64,000 nt of DNA from Ciona savignyi (Eukaryota; Chordata; Ascidiacea; Phlebobranchia; Cionidae), in assembly GCA_000149265.1 (NCBI GenBank), contig CH003221.1, positions 1-64,000 of the forward strand, given 5' to 3'. Under the pieces are notes generated by a model. It was given only the letters and a program-made list of their open reading frames with translations, ran no database searches and was not told the DNA's origin. Made by a program: the position numbers and the translations under genes. Shown piece by piece: positions 11,219-25,223 of the stretch (its first letter is position 1; each line of letters begins with the position of its first letter).

Positions 11219-11784
11219 CTATATGGGAAATGCGTTTTTAAAGTTATTCTTTAGTGTCTTTTTTTCAAATTACTGTTTTGATGCAAAAGCACTTTGCACG
11301 TTTTGGCAAAGAAATCTGTTAACGATTTCGTAAAAAAATTGTTCGAAAAATCGCAGTGGTGTGTATTAATGTGTTGCAATACTTTGCGAAGATGCAAGTG
11401 CATTTTATTGGACCTCACCAGCCACTGCCATTTACGCCACTTATTAATCAGATAAATTTAATAATTTAACTTTGTATATCGAATGATCCAGCCTACAACT
11501 TTTCTTTATTAACAATTTGCGTCATTATCTGTAATTTGTTCACTTTCCGTTTTTAATACGATGTGTGATTTGTAAACGATCAGATAATTATTTTTTTAGT
11601 TAAATGGAATAATTTAAATGTCGCCATTTCTGTGTCAAATGCCATCGCCACGTGGCGATGACTAGGTTAAAAGTCACCGCCACCTAGATTAAAATTTTAA
11701 GTTTTTGGATGTGCCATCGAATGTATTTGATAATGGGCAGATTTTGATTCAACATGTATTTATTTGTAGTTGACTTCAAAATTT

Positions 11785-11856
11785 GTTTCCGCCCGGGCTC
11801 GAACCGGGGACCTTTCGCGTGTAAAGCGAACGTGATAACCGCTACACTACGGAAAC
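11785..11856 (-). tRNA. tRNA-Val (UAC), class A
   Basis: All stems pair; D-loop GCGGTTATC. Confidence 0.92.
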
Positions 11857-12378
11857 GCATGCTTTAAAATATATCTTTAGCTACTTTATTGTTTCTTTTC
11901 GAGTCCAAAGAAGAGAATTAAGGTGTGGCCCACGTATATCGTAGTAATCCGCAATCGAAGATTCAATCTTTTAATAGGTGGAAGTGCTTTTTTTGTGCAG
12001 ATCTAATTTGTTCATTTAATCAAGTTTTTACAGAAACCATCCCATGCGGCATATCTTTTCATTGAAATTATTAAATTAATTTCTAAAATTTTAGTAAAAA
12101 TATGTAAGTTAAAATCGACATGTAAATAATATTTCATCTCATCAAGTTAAATTTATTAAATTATTTTTTAGGTAATCTTGGAACTTAAAAGTCAGTAGCC
12201 ATATCCTTTCGGTCATTCGGTGAATGTTTCAGCGAACATGATTCTCGAATTCGCTTCCTATTCTTACGAAAATAGGATCTACCGACTGAGTTATCAAACG
12301 TTTAACGTGTGTGAATATAAAGATTCCGTATGCACGATAAAATTAATAATTTTTAATTATTATTGAAATTGCAAAATT

Positions 12379-12450
12379 GTTTCCGCCCGGGTTCGAACCA
12401 GGGACCTTTCGCGTGTGAGGCGAACGTGATAACCACTACACTACGAAAAC
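12379..12450 (-). tRNA. tRNA-Val (CAC), class B
   Basis: Two wobble changes are present: U-G in the T stem (ccaggg) and U-G in the acceptor (ctacgaaaac). Same pair of changes at 17267. Confidence 0.87.
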
Positions 12451-13001
12451 CTATATGTGAAATGCGTTTTTAAAGTTATTCTTTAGTGTCTTTTTTTCAA
12501 ATTACTGTTTTGATGCAAAAGCACTTTGCACGTTTTGGCAAAGAAATCTGTTGACGATTTCGTAAAAAAATTGTTCGAAAATCGCAGTAGTGTGTATTAA
12601 TGTGTTGCAATACTTTGCGAATGATGCAAGTGCATTTAATTGGACCTCACCAGCCACTGCCATTTACGCCACTTATTAATCAGATAAATTTAATAATTTA
12701 ACTTTGTATATAGAATGATCCAGCCTACAACTTTTCTTTATTAACAATTTGCGTCATTATCTGTAATTTGTTCACTTTTCGTTTTTACTACGATGTGTGA
12801 TTTATAAACGATCAGATATTTATTTTTTAAGTAAATTTCAATAATTTAAAAGTCGCCATTTCTGTGGCAAATGCCTACTAGGTTAAAAGTCACCGCCACC
12901 TAGATTAAAATTTTAAGTTTTTTGGATGTGCCATCGAAATTATTTGATAATGGGCAGATTTTGATTCAACATGTATTTATTTGTAGTTGACTTCAAAATT
13001 T

Positions 13002-13073
13002 GTTTCCGCCCGGGCTCGAACCGGCGACCTTTCGCGTGTAAAGCGAACGTGATAACCACTACACTACGGAAAC
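13002..13073 (-). tRNA. tRNA-Val (UAC), class A
   Basis: Carries the G49 T-stem mismatch shared with 4410. Confidence 0.87.
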
Positions 13074-13595
13074 GCATGCTTTTAAATATATATTTAGCTA
13101 CTTTAAGGTTTCTTTTCGAGTCCAAAGAAGAGAATTATGGTGTGGCCCACGTATATCGTAGTAATCCGCTATCGAAGATTCAATCTTTTAATAGGTGGAA
13201 GTGCTTTTTGTTGTGCAGATCTAATTTGTTCATTTATCTAAGTTTTTACAGAAACCATGCCATGCGGCATATCTTTTCATTGAAATTCTTACATTAATTT
13301 CTAAAATTTTAGTAAAAATCTGTAAGTTAAAATCGACATGTAAATAATATATCATCTCATCAAGTTAAATTTATTAAATTATTTTTTGAGTAATCTTGGA
13401 ACTTAAAAGTCAGTAGCCATATCCATTCGGTCATTCGGTGAATGTTTCAGCGAACATGATTCTTGAATTCGCTTCCTATTCTTACGAAAATAGGGTCTAC
13501 CGACTGAGTTATCAAACGTTTAACGTGTGGGAATATAAAATTCCGTATGCACGGTAAAATTAATAATTTTTAATTATTATTGAAATTGCAAAATT

Positions 13596-13667
13596 GTTTC
13601 CGCCCGGGTTCGAACCGGGGACCTTTCGCGTGTAAGGCGAACGTGATAACCACTACACTACGGAAAC
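13596..13667 (-). tRNA. tRNA-Val (UAC), class B
   Basis: Anticodon loop CTTACAC; all stems pair. A clean UAC gene in the class B slot. Confidence 0.92.
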
Positions 13668-14233
13668 CTATGTGTGAAATGCGTTTTTAAAGTTATTCTT
13701 TAGTGTATTTTTTTCAAATAACTGTTTTGATGCAAAAGCACTTTGCACGTTTTGGCAAAGAAATCTGTTAACGATTTCGTAAAAAATTGTTCGAAAATCG
13801 CAGTAGTGTGTATTAATGTGTTGCAATACTTTGCGAAGATGCAAGTGCATTTTATTGGACCTCACCAGCCACTGCCATTTACGCCACTTATTAATCAGAT
13901 AAATTTAACGATTTAACTTTGTATATAGAATGGATCCAGCCTACAACTTTTCTTTATTAACAATTTGCGTCATTATCTGTAATTTGTTCACTTTTCGTTT
14001 TTAATACGATGTGTGATTTGTAAACGATCAGATATTTATTTTTTTAGTTAAATGGAATAATTTAAAAGTCGCCATTTCTGTGTCAAATGCCATCGCCACG
14101 TGGCGATGACTAGGTTAAAAGTCACCGCCACCTAGATTAAAATTTTACAGTTTTTGGATGTGCCATCGAAATTATTTGATAATGGGCAGATTTTGATTCA
14201 ACATGTATTTATTTGTAGTTGACTTCAAAATTT

Positions 14234-14305
14234 GTTTCCGCCCGGGCTCGAACCGGGGACCTTTCGCGTGTAAAGCGAACGTGATAACCACTACACTACG
14301 GAAAC
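14234..14305 (-). tRNA. tRNA-Val (UAC), class A
   Basis: Clean copy identical to 1702 and 7447 over the gene. Confidence 0.93.
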
Positions 14306-14825
14306 GCATGCTTTTAAATATATATTTAGCTACTTTAAGGTTTCTTTTCGAGTCCAAAGAAGAGAATTATGGTGTGGCCCACGTATATCGTAGTATTTTG
14401 CAATCGATGATTCAATCTTTTAATAGTGGAAGTGCTTTTTGTTGTGCAAATCTAATTTGTTCATTTATCTAAGTTTTTACAGAAACCATGCCATGCGGCA
14501 TATCTTTTCATTGAAATTCTTACATTAATTTCTAAAATTTTAGTAAAAATCTGTAAGTTAAAATCGACATGTAAATAATATATCATCTCATCAAGTTAAA
14601 TTTATTAAATTATTTTTTGAGTAATCTTGGAACTTAAAAGTCAGTAGCCATATCCATTCGGTCATTCGGTGAATGTTTCAGCGAACATGATTCTTGAATT
14701 CGCTTCCTATTCTTACGAAAATAGGGTCTACCGACTGAGTTATCAAACGTTTAACGTTGGGAATATAAAATTCCGTATGCACGGTAAAATTAATAATTTT
14801 TAATTATTATTGAAATTGCAAAATT

Positions 14826-14897
14826 GTTTCCGCCCGGGTTCGAACCGGGGACCTTTCGCGTGTGAGGCGAACGTGATAACCACTACACTACGGAAAC
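14826..14897 (-). tRNA. tRNA-Val (CAC), class B
   Basis: Clean copy with all stems paired; 5' flank variant gtgaattcg. Confidence 0.93.
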
Positions 14898-15446
14898 CTA
14901 TATGTGAATTCGTTTTTAAAGTTATTCTTTAGTGTCTTTTTTTTCAAATTACTGTTTTGATGCAAAAGCACTTTGCACGTTTTGGCAAATAAATCTGTTA
15001 ACGATTTCTTAAAAGAATTGTTCGAAAATCGCAGTAGTGTGTATTAATGTGTTGCAATACTTTGCGAAGATGCAAGTGCATTTTATTGGACCTCACCAGC
15101 CACTGCCATTTACGCCACTTATTAATCAGATAAATTTAATAATATAACTTTGTATATCGAATGATCCAGCCTACAACTTTTCTTTATTAACAATTTGCGT
15201 CATTATCTGTAATTTGTTCACTTTTCGTTTTTACTACGATGTGTGATTTATAAACGATCAGATCTTTATTTTTTAAGTAAATTTCAATAATTTAAAAGTC
15301 GACATTTCTGTGGCAAATGCCTACTAGGTTAAAAGTCACCGCCACCTAGATTAAAATTTTAAGTTTTTGGATGTGTCATCGAAATTATTTGATAATGGGC
15401 AGATTTTGATTCAACATGTATTTATTTGTAGTTGACTTCAAAATTT

Positions 15447-15518
15447 GTTTCCGCCCGAGCTCGAACCGGGGACCTTTCGCGTGTAAAGCGAACGTGATCA
15501 CCGCTACACTACGGAAAC
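15447..15518 (-). tRNA. tRNA-Val (UAC), class A
   Basis: Same G-U T-stem and GCGGTGATC D-arm variants as 3192. The surrounding unit is also almost the same, indicating duplication of a multi-unit segment. Confidence 0.88.
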
Positions 15519-16039
15519 GCATGATTTTAAATATATATTTAGCTACTTTATGGTTTCTTTTCGAGTCCAAAGAAGAGAATTATGGTGTTGCCCACGTTTA
15601 TCGTAGTATTCCGCAATCGAAGATTCAATCTTTTAATAGATGGAAGTGCTTTTTTTGTGCAGATCTAATTTGTTCATTTAATCAAGTTTTTACAGAAACC
15701 ATCCCATGCGGCATATCTTTTCATTGAAATTATTAAATTAATTTCTAAAATTTTAGTAAAAATATGTAAGTTAAAATCGACATGTAAATAATATTTCATC
15801 TCATCAAGTTAAATTTATTAAATTATTTTTTAGGTAATCTTGGAACTTAAAAGTCAGTAGCCATATCCTTTCCGTCATTCGGTGAATGTTTCAGCGAACA
15901 TGATTCTCGAATTCGCTTCCTATTCTTACGAAAATAGGATCTACCGACTGAGTTATCAAACGTTTAACGTTGGGAATATAAAGATTCCGTATGCACGATA
16001 AAATTAATAATTTTTAATTATTATTGAAATTGCAAAATT

Positions 16040-16111
16040 GTTTCCGCCCGGGTTCGAACCCGGGACCTTTCGCGTGTGAGGCGAACGTGATAACCACTAC
16101 ACTACGGAAAC
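16040..16111 (-). tRNA. tRNA-Val (CAC), class B
   Basis: T-stem G-G mismatch variant shared with 6826 and 20921. Confidence 0.86.
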
Positions 16112-16661
16112 CTATATGTGAAATGCGTTTTTAAAGTTATTCTTTAGTGTCTTTTTTTCAAATTACTGTTTTGATGCAAAAGCACTTTGCACGTTTTGGC
16201 AAAGAAATCTGTTACGATTTTGTAAAAAAATTGTTCGGAAAATCGCAGTAGTGTGTATTAATGTGTTGCAATACTTTGCGAAGGTGCAAGTGCATTTTAT
16301 TTGGACCTCACCAGCCACTGCCATTTACGCCACTTATTAATCAGATAAATTTAATAATTTAACTTTGTATATAGAATGATCCAGCCTACAACTTTTCTTT
16401 ATTAACAATTTGCGTCATTATCTGTAATTTGTTCACTTTTCGTTTTTACTACGATGTGTGATTTATAAACGATCAGATATTTATTTTTTAAGTAAAATTC
16501 AATAATTTAAAAGTCGCCATTTCTGTGGCAAATGCCTACTAGGTTAAAAGTCACCGCCACCTAGATTAAAATTTTAAGTTTTTGGATGTGTCATCGAAAT
16601 TATTTGATAATGGGCAGATTTTGATTCAACATGTATTTATTTGTAGTTGACTTCAAAATTT

Positions 16662-16734
16662 GTTTCCCGCCCGGGCTCGAACCGGGGACCTTTCGCGTGT
16701 AAAGCGAACGTGATCACCGCTACACTACGGAAAC
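16662..16734 (-). tRNA. tRNA-Val (UAC), class A, one-base acceptor insertion
   Basis: An extra C in the 3' acceptor strand (gtttcccgccc) is the only defect; the D-arm is the GCGGTGATC variant. Homopolymer context makes a sequencing error plausible. Confidence 0.78.
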
Positions 16735-17266
16735 GCATGATTTTAAATATATATTTAGCTACTTTATGGTTTCTTTTCGAGTCCAAAGAAGAGAATTATG
16801 GTGTTGCCCACGTTTATCGTAGTATTCCGCAATCGAAGATTCAATCTTTTAATAGATGGAAGTGCTTTTTTTGTGCAGATCTAATTTGTTCATTTAATCA
16901 AGTTTTTACAGAAACCATCCCCATGCGGCATATCTTTTCATTGAAATTATTAAATTAATTTCTAAAATTTTAGTAAAAATATGTAAGTTAAAATCGACAT
17001 GTAAATAATATTTCATCTCATCAAGTTAAATTTATTAAATTATTTTTTAGGTAATCTTGGAACTTAAAAGTCAGTAGCCATATCCTTTCGGTCATTCGGT
17101 GAATGTTTCAGCGAACATGATTCTCGAATTCGCTTCCTATTCTTACGAAAATAGGATCTACCGACTGAGTTATCAAACGTTTAACGTTGGGAATATAAAG
17201 ATTCCGTATGCACGATAAAATTAATAATTTTTAATTATTATTGAAATTGCAAAATTGTTTCCGCCC

Positions 17267-17338
17267 GGGTTCGAACCAGGGACCTTTCGCGTGTGAGGCG
17301 AACGTGATAACCACTACACTACGAAAACCTATATGTGA
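17267..17338 (-). tRNA. tRNA-Val (CAC), class B
   Basis: Two wobble pairs as in 12379. Confidence 0.87.
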
Positions 17339-17877
17339 AATGCTTTTTTAAAGTTATTCTTTAGTGTCTTTTTTTCAAATTACTGTTTTGATGCAAAAGC
17401 ACTTTGCACGTTTTGGCAAAGAAATCTGTTGACGATTTCGTAAAAAAATTGTTCGAAAATCGCAGTAGTGTGTATTAATGTGTTGCAATACTTTGCGAAG
17501 ATGCAAGTGCATTTAATTGGACCTCACCAGCCACTGCCATTTACGCCACTTATTAATCAGATAAATTTAATAATTTAACTTTGTATATAGAATGATCCAG
17601 CCTACAACTTTTCTTTATTAACAATTTGCGTCATTATCTGTAATTTGTTCACTTTTCGTTTTTACTACGATGTGTGATTTATAAACGATCAGATATTTAT
17701 TTTTTAAGTAAATTTCAATAATTTAAAAGTCGCCATTTCTGTGGCAAATGCCTACTAGGTTAAAAGTCACCGCCACCTAGATTAAAATTTTAAGTTTTTG
17801 GATGTGCCATCGAAATTATTTGATAATGGGCAGATTTTGATTCAACATGTATTTATTTGTAGTTGACTTCAAAATTT

Positions 17878-17949
17878 GTTTCCGCCCGGGCTCGAACCGG
17901 CGACCTTTCGCGTGTAAAGCGAACGTGATAACCACTACACTACGGAAAC
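17878..17949 (-). tRNA. tRNA-Val (UAC), class A
   Basis: G49 T-stem mismatch subfamily. Confidence 0.87.
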
Positions 17950-18471
17950 GCATGCTTTTAAATATATATTTAGCTACTTTAAGGTTTCATTTCGAGTCCA
18001 AAGAAGAGAATTATGGTGTGGCCCACGTATATCGTAGTAATCCGCTATCGAAGATTCAATCTTTTAATAGGGTGGAAGTGCTTTTTGTTGTGCAGATCTA
18101 ATTTGTTCATTTATCTAAGTTTTTACAGAAACCATGCCATGCGGCATATCTTTTCATTGAAATTCTTACATTAATTTCTAAAATTTTAGTAAAAATCTGT
18201 AAGTTAAAATCGACATGTAAATAATATTTCATCTCATCAAGTTAAATTTATTAAATTATTTTGTAGGTAATCTTGGAACTTAAAAGTCAGTAGCCATATC
18301 CATTCGGTCATTCGGTGAATGTTTCAGCGAACATGATTCTCGAATTCGCTTCCTATTCTTACGAAAATAGGGTCTACCGACTGATTTATCAAACGTTTAA
18401 CGTTGGGAATATAAAATTCCGTATGCACGGTAAAATTAATAATTTTTAATTATTATTGAAATTGCAAAATT

Positions 18472-18543
18472 GTTTCCGCCCGGGTTCGAACCGGGGACCT
18501 TTCGCGTGTAAGGCGAACGTGATAACCACTACACTACGGAAAC
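18472..18543 (-). tRNA. tRNA-Val (UAC), class B
   Basis: Anticodon loop CTTACAC; all stems pair. Confidence 0.92.
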
Positions 18544-19109
18544 CTATATGTGAAATGCGTTTTTAAAGTTATTCTTTAGTGTCTTTTTTTCAAATTACTG
18601 TTTTGATGCAAAAGCACTTTGCACGTTTTGGCAAAGAAATCTGTTAACGATTTCGTAAAAAAATTGTTCGAAAAATCGCAGTGGTGTGTATTAATGTGTT
18701 GCAATACTTTGCGAAGATGCAAGTGCATTTTATTGGACCTCACCAGCCACTGCCATTTACGCCACTTATTAATCAGATAAATTTAATAATTTAACTTTGT
18801 ATATCGAATGATCCAGCCTACAACTTTTCTTTATTAACAATTTGCGTCATTATCTGTAATTTGTTCACTTTCCGTTTTTAATACGATGTGTGATTTGTAA
18901 ACGATCAGATAATTAATTTTTTAGTTAAATGGAATAATTTAAATGTCGCCATTTCTGTGTCAAATGCCATCGCCACGTGGCGATGACTAGGTTAAAAGTC
19001 ACCGCCACCTAGATTAAAATTTTTAGTTTTTGGATGTGCCATCGAATGTATTTGATAATGGGCAGATTTTGATTCAACATGTATTTATTTGTAGTTGACT
19101 TCAAAATTT

Positions 19110-19181
19110 GTTTCCGCCCGGGCTCGAACCGGCGACCTTTCGCGTGTAAAGCGAACGTGATAACCACTACACTACGGAAAC
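19110..19181 (-). tRNA. tRNA-Val (UAC), class A
   Basis: G49 T-stem mismatch subfamily. Followed by the ggtggggcccacg flank variant also seen after 4410. Confidence 0.87.
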
Positions 19182-19706
19182 GCATGCTTTTAAATATATA
19201 TTTAGCTACTTTAAGGTTTCTTTTCGAGTCCAAAGAAGAGAATTATGGTGGGGCCCACGTATATCGTAGTAATCCGCTATCGAAGATTCAATCTTTTAAT
19301 AGGTGGAAGTGCTTTTTGTTGTGCAGATCTAATTTGTTCATTTAATCTAAGTTTTTACAGAAACCATCCCATTCGGCATATCTTTTCATTGAAATTATTA
19401 AATTAATTTCTAAAATTTTAGTAAAAATATGTAAGTTAAAATCGACATGCAAATAATATTTCATCTTATCAAGTTAAATTTATTAAATTATTTTTTAGGT
19501 AATCTTGGAACTTAAAAGTCAGTAGCCATATCCATTCGGTCATTCGGTGAATGCTTTCCAGCGAACATGATTCTCGAATTCGCTTCCTATTCTTACGAAA
19601 ATAGGGTCTACCGACTGAGTTATCAAACGTTTACCGTTGGGAATATAAAGATTTCGTGTGCACGGTAAAATTATTAATTTCTAATTATTATTGAAATTGC
19701 AAAATT

Positions 19707-19778
19707 GTTACCGCCCGGGTTCGAACCGGGGACCTTTCGCGCGTGAGGCGAACGTGATAACCACTACACTACGGAAAC
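19707..19778 (-). tRNA. tRNA-Val (CAC), class B
   Basis: One acceptor mismatch (gttaccg) and anticodon loop CTCACGC (A37 to G). Both changes recur at 24006. Confidence 0.84.
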
Positions 19779-20327
19779 CTATATGTGAAATGCGTTTTTA
19801 AAGTTATTCTTTAGTGTCTTTTTTTCAAATTACTGTTTTGATGCAAAAGCACTTTGCACGTTTTGGCAAAGAAATCTGTTACGATTTCGTAAAAAAATTG
19901 TTCGGAAAATCGCAGTAGTGTGTATTAATGTGTTGCAATACTTTGCGAAGGTGCAAGTGCATTTTATTGGACCTCACCAGCCACTGCCATTTACGCCACT
20001 TATTAATCAGATAAATTTAATAATTTAACTTTGTATATAGAATGATCCAGCCTACAACTTTTCTTTATTAACAATTTGCGTCATTATCTGTAATTTGTTC
20101 ACTTTTCGTTTTTACTACGATGTGTGATTTATAAACGATCAGATATTTATTTTTTAAGTAAAATTCAATAATTTAAAAGTCGCCATTTCTGTGGCAAATG
20201 CCTACTAGGTTAAAAGTCACCGCCACCTAGATTAAAATTTTAAGTTTTTGGATGTGTCATCGAAATTATTTGATAATGGGCAGATTTTGATTCAACATGT
20301 ATTTATTTGTAGTTGACTTCAAAATTT

Positions 20328-20399
20328 GTTTCCGCCCGGGCTCGAACCGGGGACCTTTCGCGTGTAAAGCGAACGTGATCACCGCTACACTACGGAAAC
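20328..20399 (-). tRNA. tRNA-Val (UAC), class A
   Basis: GCGGTGATC D-arm variant; stems pair. Same as 24628. Confidence 0.91.
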
Positions 20400-20920
20400 G
20401 CATGATTTTAAATATATATTTAGCTACTTTATGGTTTCTTTTCGAGTCCAAAGAAGAGAATTATGGTGTTGCCCACGTTTATCGTAGTATTCCGCAATCG
20501 AAGATTCAATCTTTTAATAGATGGAAGTGCTTTTTTTGTGCAGATCTAATTTGTTCATTTAATCAAGTTTTTACAGAAACCATCCCATGCGGCATATCTT
20601 TTCATTGAAATTATTAAATTAATTTCTAAAATTTTAGTAAAAATATGTAAGTTAAAATCGACATGTAAATAATATTTCATCTCATCAAGTTAAATTTATT
20701 AAATTATTTTTTAGGTAATCTTGGAACTTAAAAGTCAGTAGCCATATCCTTTCCGTCATTCGGTGAATGTTTCAGCGAACATGATTCTCGAATTCGCTTC
20801 CTATTCTTACGAAAATAGGATCTACCGACTGAGTTATCAAACGTTTAACGTTGGGAATATAAAGATTCCGTATGCACGATAAAATTAATAATTTTTAATT
20901 ATTATTGAAATTGCAAAATT

Positions 20921-20992
20921 GTTTCCGCCCGGGTTCGAACCCGGGACCTTTCGCGTGTGAGGCGAACGTGATAACCACTACACTACGGAAAC
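20921..20992 (-). tRNA. tRNA-Val (CAC), class B
   Basis: T-stem G-G mismatch variant. Confidence 0.86.
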
Positions 20993-21544
20993 CTATATGT
21001 GAAATGCGTTTTTAAAGTTATTCTTTAGTGTCTTTTTTTCAAATTACTGTTTTGATGCAAAAGCACTTTGCACGTTTTGGCAAAGAAATCTGTTAACGAT
21101 TTCGTAAAAAAATTGTTCGGAAAATCGCAGTAGTGTGTATTAATGTGTTGCAATACTTTGCGAAGATGCAAGTGCATTTTATTGGACCTCACCAGCCACT
21201 GCCATTTACGCCACTTATTAATCAGATAAATTTAATAATTTAACTTTGTATATCGAATGATCCAGCCTACAACTTTTCTTTATTAACAATTTGCATCATT
21301 ATCTGTAATTTGTTCACTTTTCGTTTTTAATACGATGTGTGATTTGTAAACGATCAGATAATTATTTTTTTAGTATAATGGAATAATTTAAAAGTCGCCA
21401 TTTCTGTGTCAAATGCCATCGTCACGTGGCTAGTCATCGCCACCTAGATTAAAATTTTTAGTTTTTAGATGTGCCATCGAATGTATTTGATAATGGGCAG
21501 ATTTTGATTCAACATGTATTTATTTGTAGTTGACTTCAAAATTT

Positions 21545-21616
21545 GTTTCCGCCCGGGCTCGAACCGGTGACCTTTAGCGTGTAAAGCGAACGTGATAACC
21601 GCTACACTACGGAAAC
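21545..21616 (-). tRNA. tRNA-Val (UAC), class A, weakened
   Basis: An anticodon-stem mismatch (C29 against U41, from tttagcg) and a T-stem change (ccggtgacc) are present. The preceding palindrome is also altered (catcgtcacgtggc). Possibly a pseudogene. Confidence 0.72.
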
Positions 21617-22137
21617 GCATGCTTTTAAATATATATTTAGCTACTTTAAGGTTTCTTTTCGAGTCCAAAGAAGAGAATAATGGTGTGGCCCACGTATATC
21701 GTAGTATTTTGCAATTGAAGATTCAATCTTTTAATAGGTGGAAGTGCTTTTTTGTGCAGATCTAATTTGTTCATTTTGATCAAGTTTTTACAGAAACCAT
21801 CCCATGCGGCATATCTCTTCATTGAAATTCTTACATTAATTTCTAAAATTTTAGTAAAAATATGTAAGTTAAAATCGACATGTAAATAATATTTCATCTC
21901 ATCAAGTTAAATTTATTAAATTATTTTTTAGGTAATCTTGGAACTTAAAAGTCAGTAGCCATATCCATTCGGTCATTCGGTGAATGTTTCAGCGAACATG
22001 ATTCGCGAATTCGCTTCCTATTCTTACGAAAAATAGGGTCTACCGACTGAGTTATCAAACGTTTAACGTTGGGAATATAAAATTCCGTATGCACGGTATA
22101 ATTAATAATTTTTAATTATTATTGAAATTGCAAAATT

Positions 22138-22209
22138 GTTTCCGCCCGGGTTCGAACCGGGGACCTTTCGCGTGTAAGGCGAACGTGATAACCACTACAC
22201 TACGGAAAC
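22138..22209 (-). tRNA. tRNA-Val (UAC), class B
   Basis: Clean copy, anticodon loop CTTACAC. Opens the second copy of the 8041-type block. Confidence 0.92.
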
Positions 22210-22773
22210 CTATGTGTGAAATGCGTTTTTAAAGTTATTCTTTAGTGTATTTTTTTCAAATAACTGTTTTGATGCAAAAGCACTTTGCACGTTTTGGCAA
22301 AGAAATCTGTTAACGATTTCGTAAAAAATTGTTCGAAAATCGCAGTAGTGTGTATTAATGTGTTGCAATACTTTGCGAAGATGCAAGTGCATTTTATTGG
22401 ACCTCACCAGCCACTGCCATTTACGCCACTTATTAATCAGATAAATTTAACGATTTAACTTTGTATATAGAATGATCCAGCCTACAACTTTTCTTTATTA
22501 ACAATTTGCGTCATTATCTGTAATTTGTTCACTTTTCGTTTTTAATACGATGTGTGATTTGTAAACGATCAGATATTTATTTTTTTAGTTAAATGGAATA
22601 ATTTAAAAGTCGCCATTTCTGTGTCAAATGCCATCGCCACGTGGCGATGACTAGGTTAAAAGTCACCGCCACCTAGATTAAAATTTTAAGTTTTTGGATG
22701 TGCCATCGAAATTATTTGATAATGGGCAGATTTTGATTCAACATGTATTTATTTGTAGTTGACTTCAAAATTT

Positions 22774-22845
22774 GTTTCCGCCCGGGCTCGAACCGGGGAC
22801 CTTTCGCGTGTAAAGCGAACGTGATAACCAATACACTACGGAAAC
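22774..22845 (-). tRNA. tRNA-Val (UAC), class A/B recombinant
   Basis: Class A 3' side with class B 5' flank. D-arm GTATTGGTTATC as at 8677, but the acceptor is intact here. Confidence 0.88.
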
Positions 22846-23412
22846 CTATATGTGAAATGCGTTTTTAAAGTTATTCTTTAGTGTCTTTTTTTTCAAATTA
22901 CTGTTTTGATGCAAAAGCACTTTGCACGTTTTGGCAATGAAATCTGTTAACGATTTCGTAAAAAAATTGTTCGGAAAATCGCAGTAGTGTGTATTAATGT
23001 GTTGCAATACTTTGCGAAGATGCAAGTGCATTTTATTGGACCTCACCAGCCACTGCCATTTACGCCACTTATTAATCAGATAAATTTAATAATTTAACTT
23101 TGTATATCGAATGATCCAGCCTACAACTTTTCTTTATTAACAATTTGCGTCATTATCTGTAATTTGTTCACTTTTCGTTTTTAATACGATGTGTGATTTA
23201 TAAACGATCAGATAATTATTTTTTTAGTTAAATGGAATAATTTAAAAGTCGCCATTTCTGTGTCAAATGCCATCGCCACGTGGCGATGACTAGGTTAAAA
23301 GTCACCGCCACCTAGATTAAAATTTTAAGTTTTTGGATGTGCCATCGAAATTATTTAATAATTGGCAGATTTTGATTCAACATGTATTTATTTGTAGTTG
23401 ACTTCAAAATTT

Positions 23413-23484
23413 GTTTCCGCCCGGGCTCGAACCGGGGACCTTTCGCGTGTAAAGCGAACGTGATAACCGCTACACTACGGAAAC
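23413..23484 (-). tRNA. tRNA-Val (UAC), class A
   Basis: All stems pair; D-loop GCGGTTATC. Closes the duplicated three-gene block. Confidence 0.92.
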
Positions 23485-24005
23485 GCATGCTTTAAAATAT
23501 ATCTTTAGCTACTTTATTGTTTCTTTTCGAGTCCAAAGAAGAGAATTAAGGTGTGGCCCACGTATATCGTAGTAATCCGCAATCGAAGATTCAATCTTTT
23601 AATAGGTGGAAGTGCTTTTTTTGTGCAGATCTAATTTGTTCATTTAATCAAGTTTTTACAGAAACCATCCCATTCGGCATATCTTTTCATTGAAATTATT
23701 AAATTAATTTCTAAAATTTTAGTAAAAATATGTAAGTTAAAATCGACATGCAAATAATATTTCATCTTATCAAGTTAAATTTATTAAATTATTTTTTAGG
23801 TAATCTTGGAACTTAAAAGTCAGTAGCCATATCCATTCTGTCATTCGGTGAATGTTTCAGCGAACATGATTCTCGAATTCGCTTCCTATTCTTACGAAAA
23901 TAGGGTCTACCGACTGAGTTATCAAACGTTTACCGTTGGGAATATAAAGATTTCGTGTGCACGGTAAAATTATTAATTTCTAATTATTATTGAAATTGCA
24001 AAATT

Positions 24006-24077
24006 GTTACCGCCCGGGTTCGAACCGGGGACCTTTCGCGCGTGAGGCGAACGTGATAACCACTACACTACGGAAAC
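24006..24077 (-). tRNA. tRNA-Val (CAC), class B
   Basis: Same acceptor mismatch and loop change as 19707. Confidence 0.84.
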
Positions 24078-24627
24078 CTATATGTGAAATGCGTTTTTAA
24101 AGTTATTCTTTAGTGTCTTTTTTTCAAATTACTGTTTTGATGCAAAAGCACTTTGCACGTTTTGGCAAAGAAATCTGTTACGATTTCGTAAAAAAATTGT
24201 TCGGAAAATCGCAGTAGTGTGTATTAATGTGTTGCAATACTTTGCGAAGGTGCAAGTGCATTTTATTGGACCTCACCAGCGCACTGCCATTTACGCCACT
24301 TATTAATCAGATAAATTTAATAATTTAACTTTGTATATAGAATGATCCAGCCTACAACTTTTCTTTATTAACAATTTGCGTCATTATCTGTAATTTGTTC
24401 ACTTTTCGTTTTTACTACGATGTGTGATTTATAAACGATCAGATATTTATTTTTTAAGTAAAATTCAATAATTTAAAAGTCGCCATTTCTGTGGCAAATG
24501 CCTACTAGGTTAAAAGTCACCGCCACCTAGATTAAAATTTTAAGTTTTTGGATGTGTCATCGAAATTATTTGATAATGGGCAGATTTTGATTCAACATGT
24601 ATTTATTTGTAGTTGACTTCAAAATTT

Positions 24628-24699
24628 GTTTCCGCCCGGGCTCGAACCGGGGACCTTTCGCGTGTAAAGCGAACGTGATCACCGCTACACTACGGAAAC
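24628..24699 (-). tRNA. tRNA-Val (UAC), class A
   Basis: GCGGTGATC D-arm variant. A unique 3-bp longer flank variant (gagcaaccacatgg) follows at about 24756. Confidence 0.91.
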
Positions 24700-25223
24700 G
24701 CATGATTTTAAATATATATTTAGCTACTTTATGGTTTCTTTTCGAGTCCAAAGAAGAGCAACCACATGGTGTTGCCCACGTTTATCGTAGTATTCCGCAA
24801 TCGAAGATTCAATCTTTTAATAGATGGAAGTGCTTTTTTTGTGCAGATCTAATTTGTTCATTTAATCAAGTTTTTACAGAAACCATCCCATGCGGCATAT
24901 CTTTTCATTGAAATTATTAAATTAATTTCTAAAATTTTAGTAAAAATATGTAAGTTAAAATCGACATGTAAATAATATTTCATCTCATCAAGTTAAATTT
25001 ATTAAATTATTTTTTAGGTAATCTTGGAACTTAAAAGTCAGTAGCCATATCCTTTCCGTCATTCGGTGAATGTTTCAGCGAACATGATTCTCGAATTCGC
25101 TTCCTATTCTTACGAAAATAGGGTCCTACCGACTGAGTTATCAAACGTTTAACGTTGGGAATATAAAATTCCGTATGCACGGTAAAATTAATAATTTTTA
25201 ATTATTATTGAAATTGCAAAATT